Shown here one piece after another: positions 42,923 to 51,496 of a DNA stretch of 64,000 nt (position 1 is the first letter of the stretch; each line of letters begins with the position of its first letter). The notes under the pieces are model-generated. The model ran no database searches, was not told the DNA's origin, and was given only the letters and a program-made list of their open reading frames with translations. Source of the stretch: VGJW01 sp035285595 (GTDB taxonomy: Bacteria > Cyanobacteriota > Sericytochromatia > S15B-MN24 > VGJW01); assembly GCA_035285595.1 (NCBI GenBank), contig JAYKGV010000042.1, positions 5,639-69,638 of the forward strand, given 5' to 3'. The translations under genes were made by a program, and so were the position numbers.

Positions 42923-44481
42923 GCATGGCTCGACTTCCTCTGCAGGCCTCCCTGTTTGCTCGTGACCTGCCGGGTGAAAGCTGCGGCTCCTACGAGCCTC
43001 GCCAGGTCCGAGACGTCGTATGGACGGAGTGCCCGACGGAGCCTGCCCCTCGACCCAGCCTGCTGGCGTGGTCAGAGGCCCTGGCCCAGGACTTCGGCCT
43101 GACGTGGCCTGACGACGTGGCAGTCGCCCAACTGGCAGGGCATGTCCAGACGGGACAACCGCAACCTTGGGCCTCTCGCTACGGTGGCCACCAATTCGGA
43201 ACCTGGGCTGGACAACTCGGTGATGGTAGGGCCCATGTGATGGGTAGCCTGGTGGATCTGAACGGACAGCTCCACGACGTCCAGCTCAAAGGTGCAGGAC
43301 GGACGCCCTTCTCCCGCCACGCGGATGGCCGGGCCGCCTTGCGTTCTTCGCTGCGCGAGCACGTTTGCAGCGAAGCCATGGCGGCACTTGGGCTACCTAC
43401 GACCCGTTCCCTGGCCCTCGTCGCCACGGGCGAGCCCGTGGTCCGGGACATGTTCTACGACGGTCGGCCCCACCCTGAACCGGGTGCCATCGTGGCCCGG
43501 GTGGCTCCCAGCTTCATTCGCTTCGGGCACTTCCAAATCCTGGCAGCCCACGGCGAGCTCGAACTGCTGGGGGCTCTCGCCCGGCACGTGGTGACCCGGT
43601 TCTATCCTGAGCTGGGCCCACCTGGCCCCGAGGCGTGGACCGCCATGTTCACCGAAGTCTGTCGACGCACCGCCCGGATGATCGTCGGCTGGATGCACCT
43701 CGGATTCGTTCACGGCGTCATGAACACCGACAACATGAGCATCCTCGGCCTGACCCTCGACTACGGGCCCTTCGGCTGGCTATCATCCTACGATCCGGAC
43801 TTCACGCCCAACACCACGGATTTCGGGGGACGGCGCTACCGCTTTGCACACCAGCCGCTCGTGGCCCAGTGGAATCTGGCCCGCCTGGCGGAAGCCCTGC
43901 TCCCGCTCGGGCTTGACCCCAGAGACCTTCAGGCGGGACTTGAAATCTATCAGGACACCTATGCCCAGCTGGACAGGGAGGGGATGGCCATCAAGCTCGG
44001 CTTGTCCGAACACCGAGGCCCCGAGGACGATGCCCTGATCGCCCGGATGTGGTCGATGTTGCACCAGACGGGTACAGACCGGACGATTTTCCACCGACAC
44101 TTGGCCTTGGTCGTGCCTTCGGACCCCAATCCCTTGCGTCACTTGACCCAAGCTCTTCCCGACGTGGCTGACGCCTCCGCGCGACGGGCCATGGCAGACT
44201 GGCTGGGCCAGTGGCAGGCGCGCATCGCGACCGAGAGCGTGCCCCCGTCGATGCGGGCTGACCGCATGAATGGCGTGAACCCGGTGGTCATTCCTCGCAA
44301 TCATCTGCTGCTCGAAGCCATCCGGGCCACCGAGGCGGGGGAGGAGGAACCCCTGGAACGCCTGCTGACCTCGCTGCAGAGACCCTACGAAGACCTGCCG
44401 ATGCACGCCCCCTACGCCGGACGCCCACCTGAGTGGGCCGATGTCACTCCGGGATGTGCCACCCTGTCCTGCAGTTCCTGA
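42919..44481 (+). CDS. selO: SelO protein adenylyltransferase (YdiU)
   Basis: 520 residues from a GTG overlapping the upstream stop. The pseudokinase features match YdiU: YGGHQFGTWAGQLGDGRA, VQLKGAGRTPFSRHADGRA, the HGVMNTDNMSILGLTLDYGPFG segment and the FDP...SYDPDF region. The C-terminus has PGCATLSCSS, near the conserved redox Cys pair found in the family. SelO AMPylates Ser, Thr and Tyr residues of redox-stress proteins using ATP. Confidence 0.95.
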   Translation: MSMARLPLQASLFARDLPGESCGSYEPRQVRDVVWTECPTEPAPRPSLLAWSEALAQDFGLTWPDDVAVAQLAGHVQTGQPQPWASRYGGHQFGTWAGQLGDGRAHVMGSLVDLNGQLHDVQLKGAGRTPFSRHADGRAALRSSLREHVCSEAMAALGLPTTRSLALVATGEPVVRDMFYDGRPHPEPGAIVARVAPSFIRFGHFQILAAHGELELLGALARHVVTRFYPELGPPGPEAWTAMFTEVCRRTARMIVGWMHLGFVHGVMNTDNMSILGLTLDYGPFGWLSSYDPDFTPNTTDFGGRRYRFAHQPLVAQWNLARLAEALLPLGLDPRDLQAGLEIYQDTYAQLDREGMAIKLGLSEHRGPEDDALIARMWSMLHQTGTDRTIFHRHLALVVPSDPNPLRHLTQALPDVADASARRAMADWLGQWQARIATESVPPSMRADRMNGVNPVVIPRNHLLLEAIRATEAGEEEPLERLLTSLQRPYEDLPMHAPYAGRPPEWADVTPGCATLSCSS

Positions 44482-44607
44482 GCGCCCATGAGCATCAAGA
44501 GATCTTGAGCGCTCCTTAACCCTGTCTTGTGGTCAGCACCCTCACGCCAGGACCGACCACCCCCGATAACTCCTCCATGGCCCCCTCTGGGCGCCAGAAT
44601 CGGGAGT

Positions 44608-45237
44608 ATGTTCTTGTCTTTCTTTTCTGCCGTCACTCAAGCGCTCACGCAGGCACCGCCCCAGGATCCTCCGTCAGACCGGTCGAGACCCGGCCACGGT
44701 CTGTTCACCCTGAGGCCCGACGTGCTGCGTCTCGGACGCGGCCCCCAGGGTCTGACTCCTCTGCGGAGCCAAGTGTTGCAGGTCCAGCGAGACTTGGATC
44801 GGGATCAACGGACGATCAAGGCCGCCATGGCCGAATGGCTTTCCACCGCCGATGCGGGGCTGGCAGGACAAGCGATGGACGACCCGAGCATGAGCCGCCT
44901 GCTGATGGCTCTCGACCTGCTCGAGCAAGTCAGAGGCGACATGCAAGGGACTCTGACGGCCCTTCGCCATGCCGAGGCAGGTGTCCCGATGCCTGATGGC
45001 CGCAGTGCCCTTGGAGCGGCCCACGGCAGGGTCGAGGCAGCATTGGAAAGAACCACGTTGGCCAAAGCTGAGATGGCGGCAGTTCAGAAAGACCTCCAGG
45101 ACAGCACCCACGGCAGACCGACTCCCGCCAAGCAAAGAGCCTCCTTGCATGTATCGCGAGCCGTCATGGGACTGGCAGGCATCGAAGACCGACTCGTACG
45201 CATGTCGGACGGATTGGCTGCGGTCATCGGTTTCTGA
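44608..45237 (+). CDS. Hypothetical alpha-helical protein
   Basis: 209 residues from the ATG at 44608; the open frame starts upstream at 44527. Helical throughout, with repeated Gln/Leu/Arg heptads (RSQVLQVQRDLDRDQRTIKAAM, LLMALDLLEQVRGDM), suggesting a bundle or coiled coil. The first 20 residues are hydrophobic (FLSFFSAVTQALTQ), a possible short anchor. No known domain. It stands alone between selO and the minus-strand pair. Confidence 0.65.
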   Translation: MFLSFFSAVTQALTQAPPQDPPSDRSRPGHGLFTLRPDVLRLGRGPQGLTPLRSQVLQVQRDLDRDQRTIKAAMAEWLSTADAGLAGQAMDDPSMSRLLMALDLLEQVRGDMQGTLTALRHAEAGVPMPDGRSALGAAHGRVEAALERTTLAKAEMAAVQKDLQDSTHGRPTPAKQRASLHVSRAVMGLAGIEDRLVRMSDGLAAVIGF

Positions 45238-45251
45238 AGCCGGGCCCTCGC

Positions 45252-46226
45252 TCAGCCCCCGAAGCCCCGGACCAGATCGGCGTCTGGCTCTGCGAGGCTG
45301 CAACTGCCGATGGAAAACGGAAACCGCCGAACCTGGCACTCGAGCGTCTCCTGGTCCAGTGACCACTCGGACCACTGCAGGCCGTCCTCGAGTACGAACC
45401 CGAAACCGTGCCCCTTGGCGTGCGGATCGTCCCAGCTCGCTCCGAGGCAGACCGCAAGCGCCTCGTCCGGAAAAACGTCAGGACCGAGAGCCTGACGAAA
45501 ACGCAGGCCAGCGGCCAGGGACAAGAAGCCCAGATCGTTGCTCCAGCAGGCCTCGCGAACCGGATGATGCAAACCGGCCGTCGCCTTGAAGGCCAATCCG
45601 TGACGCGCCACCGCTCCCACGACCTCCACCAGAGCCGGAATCGTCACGGCCGAGGGCCCCGCTCCGCGCACCTTGAGAACCGGACGAGGCTCGGGGAAAG
45701 AACTCAGAGCTGCCGCCAACTCCGCCGCGCCGAGCCGCCACTCCTCCGGAGTCCATTCCGGCTCCACGACGAGTCGAGTTCCTTCCTTGGAGAGCGCCAA
45801 GGCCAGCTCGGCCAGGGTGCCGGCCAAGCCCGCCGCCCAGCCCGGACCGAGACGCAAACGGACTTCCAGACTGAGGACCCTCTGCCGGTCACCCTTTTCC
45901 TGTAAACACCCCAGGGTCTCCTCGAGGCGGCGAGGCATCACGCAGGCCATACCCACATCCATCGCTTCGCCAAGGACGGCCCAACGGAACGAACGATCGG
46001 GTCCGAAACCCGCCGCAACCAGCTCCTCCTGCGTCAAGGTCCCCAATTGATCCCGCGTGAGGACGAGATCGGCCGCCACCAACCAGGGACGCGCCAATGT
46101 GGAAGGAAAGGAGGCCGAGGTCCGCATGGCATCCTGAATGGGCAAGGAAGCCGGAGGAAACGTTCCCGCGTAGTCAAAGAGGCCTTCGACCAAGGCGCGC
46201 AGGCCGCGCGGGCCATCGACGCTCAC
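45252..46226 (-). CDS. Unknown protein coupled to a FAH-family hydrolase
   Basis: 324 residues from a GTG at 46226 that overlaps the FAH stop by GTGA; the frame extends further upstream but is unlikely to be used. The N-terminal GLFDYAGTFPPASLP is a recognisable phrase of an uncharacterised family. The rest has beta/alpha alternation with short Gly-rich turns (TAGLHHPVREACWS, GFVLEDG) and no signal peptide. Its tight linkage suggests a role in the same catabolic step as the FAH enzyme. Confidence 0.7.
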   Translation of the reverse strand: MSVDGPRGLRALVEGLFDYAGTFPPASLPIQDAMRTSASFPSTLARPWLVAADLVLTRDQLGTLTQEELVAAGFGPDRSFRWAVLGEAMDVGMACVMPRRLEETLGCLQEKGDRQRVLSLEVRLRLGPGWAAGLAGTLAELALALSKEGTRLVVEPEWTPEEWRLGAAELAAALSSFPEPRPVLKVRGAGPSAVTIPALVEVVGAVARHGLAFKATAGLHHPVREACWSNDLGFLSLAAGLRFRQALGPDVFPDEALAVCLGASWDDPHAKGHGFGFVLEDGLQWSEWSLDQETLECQVRRFPFSIGSCSLAEPDADLVRGFGG

Positions 46227-47236
46227 GCCGGAGTCCCCGCGGCGCGGCGACAAGGCGCAGGCACCACGCGCTGATCGATACGCCCGCACAAGGAGCTCCC
46301 ATCCGGGAGGAGCACCTCCAGCTCGATCCGATCGCCGTCCTTCATGAAGGGAGTGGTCACGGTGCCTGTGCGGATCTTTTCGAGCATGCGCTTCTCCGCA
46401 AGGCAGCTGGAGCCCACGGATTCGTCGGCATTCGACACCGTCCCGCTACCCAGGATGGTTCCGGCACTCAGGTCCCGCGTCGCCGCAGCATGGGCAATGA
46501 GCTCGGAGAAGGAGAAGAACATCTCGCCGGCGTCGGGGCGGCCGTACGGCTCGCCGTTGAGCCAGGAATGCAGCCGAAGATGCAGACGGCCATCCCGCCA
46601 TGCCTCTCCGGCTTCGTCCGGCGTGACTGCGAAGGGCGCGAACGACGAGGCCGGCTTGCCGTGAAAGAATCCGAAGCCGGTCGCGAGTTCACGAGGGATG
46701 AGATTTCGCAGGCTCACGTCGTTCATGACCATCAGGAGGCGGATGGCCTTGGCCGCATCGGCCGCAGGCGTGCCCATCGCCACCGGTCCGAGGACGACCG
46801 CCACTTCGCCCTCGAAATCAAGTCCATCGGCAGGATCGCGCAAGGGAATGTCGGCCCGGGGTCCCAGCAGCGTATCGCTGATGCCTTGATACATCAGCGG
46901 TACGGTCCGCAGATCATCGGGTGGCTCGGCGCCGCGCGCCTTGCGCACGAGCAGGACGTGCTGGATGAAGGCACTACCGTCCAGCCACGCCCACGTACGG
47001 GGCAAGGGAGCAAGAAACGTGGCCCGAGCCAGATCGACAGGGTCAAGGACCTCATGTGCCTCAAGCGCACGGGCAGCGGCGCGCAAGACCGTCTCGACCT
47101 CATCCCAGCGCTCCATGGCATCCCGCATGGTGGGCACGCCAGGCACCTGCACACCCCGCAGATGATCGCGGGACACGACGACGAGGGTGCCGTCGGGAGT
47201 GCCTGCATGGTCGTTGGCAAGAGTGGCGAGTTTCAT
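46223..47236 (-). CDS. Fumarylacetoacetate-hydrolase-family protein
   Basis: 337 residues. FAH_N-like opening (KLATLANDHAGTPDGTLVV). The catalytic barrel has FEGEVAVVLG (metal-binding Glu), PADGLDFEGE, NDVSLRNL and the later DGDRIELEVLLPDG. This family splits C-C bonds in beta-diketo acids; true FAH ends tyrosine degradation, but related members act on other substrates. No other tyrosine-degradation gene is nearby. It heads the two-gene operon. Confidence 0.87.
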   Translation of the reverse strand: MKLATLANDHAGTPDGTLVVVSRDHLRGVQVPGVPTMRDAMERWDEVETVLRAAARALEAHEVLDPVDLARATFLAPLPRTWAWLDGSAFIQHVLLVRKARGAEPPDDLRTVPLMYQGISDTLLGPRADIPLRDPADGLDFEGEVAVVLGPVAMGTPAADAAKAIRLLMVMNDVSLRNLIPRELATGFGFFHGKPASSFAPFAVTPDEAGEAWRDGRLHLRLHSWLNGEPYGRPDAGEMFFSFSELIAHAAATRDLSAGTILGSGTVSNADESVGSSCLAEKRMLEKIRTGTVTTPFMKDGDRIELEVLLPDGSSLCGRIDQRVVPAPCRRAAGTPA

Positions 47237-47376
47237 GCCCCAAGTCTACCGCGCAAGAAACCTCTTACGGACCGCAGAGAAAATGGCATCAAGGGTATGT
47301 GAAATAAAACAAAGGTCCCACGGCCCCCGGTCACAACCGGAGAAACCCTGTCATCACCTTCGGAGGCTCCTTCCAG

Positions 47377-48546
47377 ATGTCGGACATGAATATCAACCGC
47401 CCCGTCAATCCGGGCATGACCTCAGTTCCGTCTTTCGGCACGGTCCGCACGGACGAGCAGGACAAGCGCGAAGCTCCGACGTTCCCCGGCTCGGACGCGG
47501 TAGTGGACCTGAACAGCGTGCCCAGCTCGCCGCGGCAAGTGGAAAGCCCTTCTGGCAACGTCCCCGATCTGGCGACCACTCCCTCGCAGCCGGTAAGCTA
47601 CACGGACACCGTCGTTCAGCTCGACAGCCCGCCGTCCTCGCTCAAGCCGATCGATCACTCGCCCAAGATCGTCGCGGTGACCGGGCCGTCCGCGACCAGC
47701 GCCGTGGCCTATGCGGAGCCTGAGAACGTGACGAAGCGCGAGCGGACCATCGAGGTCGGCGGTGCGGGCATGGGCAATGCGAAGAAATATTCGATGCTGG
47801 AAAGCGAAGCGCTGGCGGTCTACACCTTGATCCGCGACAACGGGGGCAGTCTCAAGCCCGAAAAGCTCAAGGAGTTGCTCAAGAGCGAGTACGGCATCGA
47901 TGCCGACATCACCCGCATCGATGGCCGCATCGCCCTGGTCAACCGCGCAACGGGCAATGCCATCGCAGTCGACACCGAAGGCAATGGCGCTCTGGGCCTC
48001 GAGGACTTGCAGTTCAAGGATGCTTTGCTCAAGGCCGGCATCGACCCCGATTTCAAGCCCGACATGAACGCCTACAAGCTGGCGATGGACGTCATCACCA
48101 AGGCCATGGACAAGGCACGCGCCGAATCGGCCGAAGCCGACGCGATGCGGGCACAGGGCGCGAAGAAACCCGGCACCAAACTCGTCAATCCAGTAGCTTC
48201 GATTGATATGGCAGGCATGTCCCTTAAGGGTATGCCGACGGCGCCGACCCCGATGCCTGAAGTCGTGTCCGTGGGGACGGAAGCAAGTGGCTACTCAGGC
48301 GATCTGTCGCCTGACGACGTGGTCGGCAAGGTCCAGAAGTTCCAGGAGTTGCTGGCCGAGGAAAAACAGCTGCAGCAGTTCCTGCTGGATCAAAAGATTG
48401 GTGGGTCCTGCGAGTGTGTCGCCGAACAGATCAAGCAGCATGACGATGCCATTGCCCGCATCCGGCAGATCCGCCAGGAAGGCATCGTGCCGATCGTGGG
48501 TGAACTGGCAGCCTACCTGCGTAAGGACACGCCCGCTGCAGCCTAG
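47377..48546 (+). CDS. Unknown protein with a C-terminal Cys-Glu-Cys motif, upstream of a radical SAM gene
   Basis: 389 residues, no signal peptide. The N-terminal 130 residues are Ser/Pro/Thr-rich and probably disordered. A central segment (about 145-250) has a YSMLESEALAVYTLIRDNGG helix and an EF-hand-like DTEGNGALGLED loop. The C-terminal part is a coiled coil. The only two cysteines in the protein are Cys345 and Cys347, in a GSCECVAE context within that coiled coil. A GGAGG site precedes the ATG. It ends 14 bp before the B12-binding radical SAM gene, making it a plausible substrate or partner; that is inference. No family recognised. Confidence 0.75.
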   Translation: MSDMNINRPVNPGMTSVPSFGTVRTDEQDKREAPTFPGSDAVVDLNSVPSSPRQVESPSGNVPDLATTPSQPVSYTDTVVQLDSPPSSLKPIDHSPKIVAVTGPSATSAVAYAEPENVTKRERTIEVGGAGMGNAKKYSMLESEALAVYTLIRDNGGSLKPEKLKELLKSEYGIDADITRIDGRIALVNRATGNAIAVDTEGNGALGLEDLQFKDALLKAGIDPDFKPDMNAYKLAMDVITKAMDKARAESAEADAMRAQGAKKPGTKLVNPVASIDMAGMSLKGMPTAPTPMPEVVSVGTEASGYSGDLSPDDVVGKVQKFQELLAEEKQLQQFLLDQKIGGSCECVAEQIKQHDDAIARIRQIRQEGIVPIVGELAAYLRKDTPAAA

Positions 48547-48560
48547 GCGGAGACGACACC

Positions 48561-50411
48561 ATGAACACGACTCCCAAAGTCCTTTTGGCCTTCCCGCCAC
48601 AGTGGTCGACCCAGAACCCGCATTTCGCCCTTCGGGGCATTGCGGGTCACCTGCGGCGAAACGGTGTGACGGCACTGGTCCGTGACCTGAACATCGAGTA
48701 TTTCGACCGGATCTTCCAGCCGGAATATCTGAGCCAGCTGCGCAACCAGTTGCATCTGATGCGGGAGTACCTGGGAACCGAGGCCCGCCTGCGGGAGATT
48801 CTGGGCGGCGGTGATCGTCAGGTCATGATCGATCTGCAGCGGGCCCGGGCCATCGAAGTGTTCATGGAGGAGAAGGGTGATCTGCTGGAGGCCTTGGCCC
48901 GACAGATTCCTGACGCCGTGGAAACCTTGCGGGATCCACGGCGTTTCTACAACCCGGACCTGCTCATCGATGCACTGGAGACGCTGGATCTGGCTTGTCA
49001 GGCCGTGTCCCTGCCCTATCACCCGGCACGTCTGGCGCTCAATTACTTCGAACAGCCGGATTGTCTGTTCACGGTCGAAAACATGGTGGTCCACACCGAG
49101 GACGACGCCAACAACATGTTCGCGGCCTTCTATGACACGGTCATTCCTTCGATGTTGGCCGAGGAGCCCGACATCATCGGCATCTCGATCAACGCCTTCT
49201 CCCAAGTGGTACCGGGTCTGACCTTGGCAAGAAAACTACGCAAGGCAGCAGGGCCGGACTTGCACATCACCATCGGGGGCAATTTCTTCGAGCGGGTGAA
49301 GGACACTCTGGCAAAGCGTCCTAGGTTTTTCGAAAAGTTCGCGGACAGCATCGCGATCGGCGAGGGTGAGCAAACGATGCTGTTGCTGGCCCGGGCCGTA
49401 CATGAGGGATTGGATCTGGATGAGGTCCCCAACCTCCTGCATTGGAAGGCGGGGGAAGAGGTCCGGGTTTCCCCCGTTCGGCCTGTACCGAAAATGGACG
49501 CCATCGGCGTCCAGGATCTCGAAGGTCTACCGCTCGACAAGTACCTCAGCCCAGAGCTGGTCCTGACGATTCAGGCGGGCAAGGGTTGCTACTGGGGTCT
49601 GTGTTCCTTCTGTGACAGCTTCTGGGGGGTTACGGAAGATGAGAAGTCGCTGGACCGGCTCGTCGCGGAAATCAGACACCTCAAGGACAACTACGGCATT
49701 CGCCATTTTCAGCTGATCGACGAGGCCATCCGGCCGGGGATGATGAGGGCGATGGCCCAGCGATTCATCGACGAGAAGCTGGATATCACCTGGTTCTCGA
49801 ACGGACGCCTCGAGAATGGCTTCACGCCCGAGCTCATGCAACTGCTCTACGACTCTGGCTTGAGACTCGTGCTGTGGGGCGTCGAGACGGGCTCCCCCAG
49901 GATCCACGAGCTCATCAAGAAGGGCGTGGCCTTCGAGCGACGCTTGCCGATTCTCAAAGGCTCGGCCGATGCCGGCATCTGGAACTTCGCCTACATCTTC
50001 TTCGGGTTCCCTACCGAGACTCGCGAGGAAGCACAGTCCACCATCGATCTCATTTGCGACAACACCGACATCATTCATGCCTATGGACGTTCAGTCTTCA
50101 CATTGGGCAGACACTCGGCGCTGTACCGCGAGGCCGAAAAGCAGGGCATCCTCGAGGTCCACGAGTCTTTCGAAGAACTCTCGGCCAATGCGCACTACAC
50201 CATTCGCACGAACGAAGGCATGCAAGACCAGGAACTGGCCGAGATGATGTCGAAGTGCACGACTTCTTGTGAACAAGCCTATGGCCGCGGCCTATGGTTC
50301 TACCTCAGGTATCGCGAGTTCATGCACCTCTACGTTCAGAAGTTTGGTGTGAAATGGGTTAGCGATCGCAAGATCGGGACCCATGAACGTCCCGAACGTC
50401 AGTACTACTGA
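48561..50411 (+). CDS. B12-binding-domain radical SAM enzyme
   Basis: 616 residues. The N-terminal 240 residues form a Rossmann B12-binding-like domain (LLAFPPQWSTQNPHFALRG, then DIIGISINAFSQVVPGLTLA...ITIGGNFFE); the usual DxHxxG for base-off cobalamin is not visible. The radical SAM core carries a CX4CX2C cluster, Cys343, Cys348 and Cys351 (GCYWGLCSFCD), a common variant for this class, followed by a TIM-barrel SAM region (GIRHFQLIDEAIRPG, SNGRLENGF, WGVETGSPR, FFGFPTE). Possible methyl-transfer or C-C bond chemistry on a peptide or lipid; unassigned. It lies between the Cys-Glu-Cys protein and a YD-repeat protein. Confidence 0.88.
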   Translation: MNTTPKVLLAFPPQWSTQNPHFALRGIAGHLRRNGVTALVRDLNIEYFDRIFQPEYLSQLRNQLHLMREYLGTEARLREILGGGDRQVMIDLQRARAIEVFMEEKGDLLEALARQIPDAVETLRDPRRFYNPDLLIDALETLDLACQAVSLPYHPARLALNYFEQPDCLFTVENMVVHTEDDANNMFAAFYDTVIPSMLAEEPDIIGISINAFSQVVPGLTLARKLRKAAGPDLHITIGGNFFERVKDTLAKRPRFFEKFADSIAIGEGEQTMLLLARAVHEGLDLDEVPNLLHWKAGEEVRVSPVRPVPKMDAIGVQDLEGLPLDKYLSPELVLTIQAGKGCYWGLCSFCDSFWGVTEDEKSLDRLVAEIRHLKDNYGIRHFQLIDEAIRPGMMRAMAQRFIDEKLDITWFSNGRLENGFTPELMQLLYDSGLRLVLWGVETGSPRIHELIKKGVAFERRLPILKGSADAGIWNFAYIFFGFPTETREEAQSTIDLICDNTDIIHAYGRSVFTLGRHSALYREAEKQGILEVHESFEELSANAHYTIRTNEGMQDQELAEMMSKCTTSCEQAYGRGLWFYLRYREFMHLYVQKFGVKWVSDRKIGTHERPERQYY

Positions 50412-50450
50412 TTGTCCCCGTAAGCCTTCGACTTCCTTTGGAGATTCTCC

Positions 50451-51266
50451 GTGGCCATTGCAACCCCGTCTTCCATCGTCATCGAACCCGCCGAGGAGCT
50501 GATCGCGACAGCCAAGGCCCAGATCGTCCGGGCTCGTCACTACCGCACCGGTCGGGTCGATCGCTTCGGCAAAGTGGTGGGCATCGACGAATACCCTGAA
50601 GGCAAGGTGCCCCACGAGCATCAGACCCACCACCTGGACAGCATGGGACGTCCGGTGTTCTTCGAAAAGTTCGAGCGAACCTTCACCAAACCAAGCTTCA
50701 GGATCTACCGGTTTGACGAGGGGGAGTTCAGGGTGCGCGACTGCATCTGGATCGACCGGTACGGCCGGATCGACAACCATCATCGGTATGCCTACGACGA
50801 CTCAACCAGCCTGCTGATCTGGCGCGCCGAGTATGACCAGAATGGGCTGTTGTTCTACTCGATTGACTCGACCTATGACGACCAAGGCCAGAATACGGCT
50901 GAGATCTGGAAGGACAACGAAGGCCAGATCATCAAGACCCTGCAGTACACCTACGACAAGGCGGGTGAAATCGCCGTACAAGCCGAGCTGGGTCCCGAGG
51001 GCAATCTGGTCGGCGAACTGCGGTTCACCTATGACAAGGAAGGCAGGGTCACGGAACGTGCGTGGCACCGCGCCGGCTCCAAGGAAAGGACCAGCAGGCA
51101 GAGGTACACGTGGAACAAGCAAGGCTGGCTCACGAAGGTTGAACTTCGGGGTGCCAAGGACAAACTCTCTGCCTCTCAGGAGTTCCAGTACGACGATGTG
51201 GGCAATGTCATCCGTGAACGATGGCTGGATGCCCAAGGTGGCGTCTACAAGGATCTGCGCTTCTGA
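50451..51266 (+). CDS. Leaderless YD-repeat (RHS-like) protein
   Basis: 271 residues from a GTG with a GGAG site. From about residue 30 to the end it is made of roughly 20-residue YD-type repeats, for example TYDDQGQ, TYDKAGE, TYDKEGR, TWNKQGW and QYDDVGN, alternating with shorter strands (WIDRYGRID, HLDSMGRPV). There is no signal peptide, no RHS core Rhs-box and no C-terminal toxin domain, so it looks like a short standalone YD barrel or ladder. It follows the radical SAM gene by 39 bp. Confidence 0.8.
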   Translation: MAIATPSSIVIEPAEELIATAKAQIVRARHYRTGRVDRFGKVVGIDEYPEGKVPHEHQTHHLDSMGRPVFFEKFERTFTKPSFRIYRFDEGEFRVRDCIWIDRYGRIDNHHRYAYDDSTSLLIWRAEYDQNGLLFYSIDSTYDDQGQNTAEIWKDNEGQIIKTLQYTYDKAGEIAVQAELGPEGNLVGELRFTYDKEGRVTERAWHRAGSKERTSRQRYTWNKQGWLTKVELRGAKDKLSASQEFQYDDVGNVIRERWLDAQGGVYKDLRF

Positions 51267-51334
51267 AGCGTGGCACGCCCTTGCCACGGAACCCATCCGC
51301 GGCGAGGGCGCCGGATCGGACGATCGGCTGACCA

Positions 51335-51455
51335 AGTCGGTCGTATCGTGTTAAAGTTGTGAAACGTCGCTGCTTGAAGTCCGGTGAGATTCCGGCGCTG
51401 TCCCGCAACGGTATGGGCCCTGTGGCCTGAGCCCGACCGGCATCGACACCTGTCC
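51335..51455 (+). promoter_or_regulatory. Cobalamin riboswitch
   Basis: The leader contains the conserved B12-riboswitch core: CCGGTGAGATTCCGG hairpin followed by CGCTGTCCCGCAACGGTA at about 51380-51412 and a GAGCCCGACC element after it. The 5' and 3' edges are estimated. It lies 40-160 bp upstream of a BtuB-like receptor, the expected target: binding of adenosyl- or methylcobalamin should block expression of the importer. Confidence 0.85.
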
Positions 51456-51496
51456 CCCCGCACGGTCTCTCCTCGAGGCAAGGAATCCGCGCATCC

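Noticed and set aside
44480..44514. Hairpin GAGCGC / GCGCTC after selO
   Set aside because: Only six paired bases around a 23-nt loop and no T run; too weak to call a terminator.
47377..50411. Classical RiPP gene cluster with a short precursor
   Set aside because: No short precursor peptide with a leader and no peptidase or transporter are present; the only candidate partner is a 389-residue protein, so a RiPP label would overreach.
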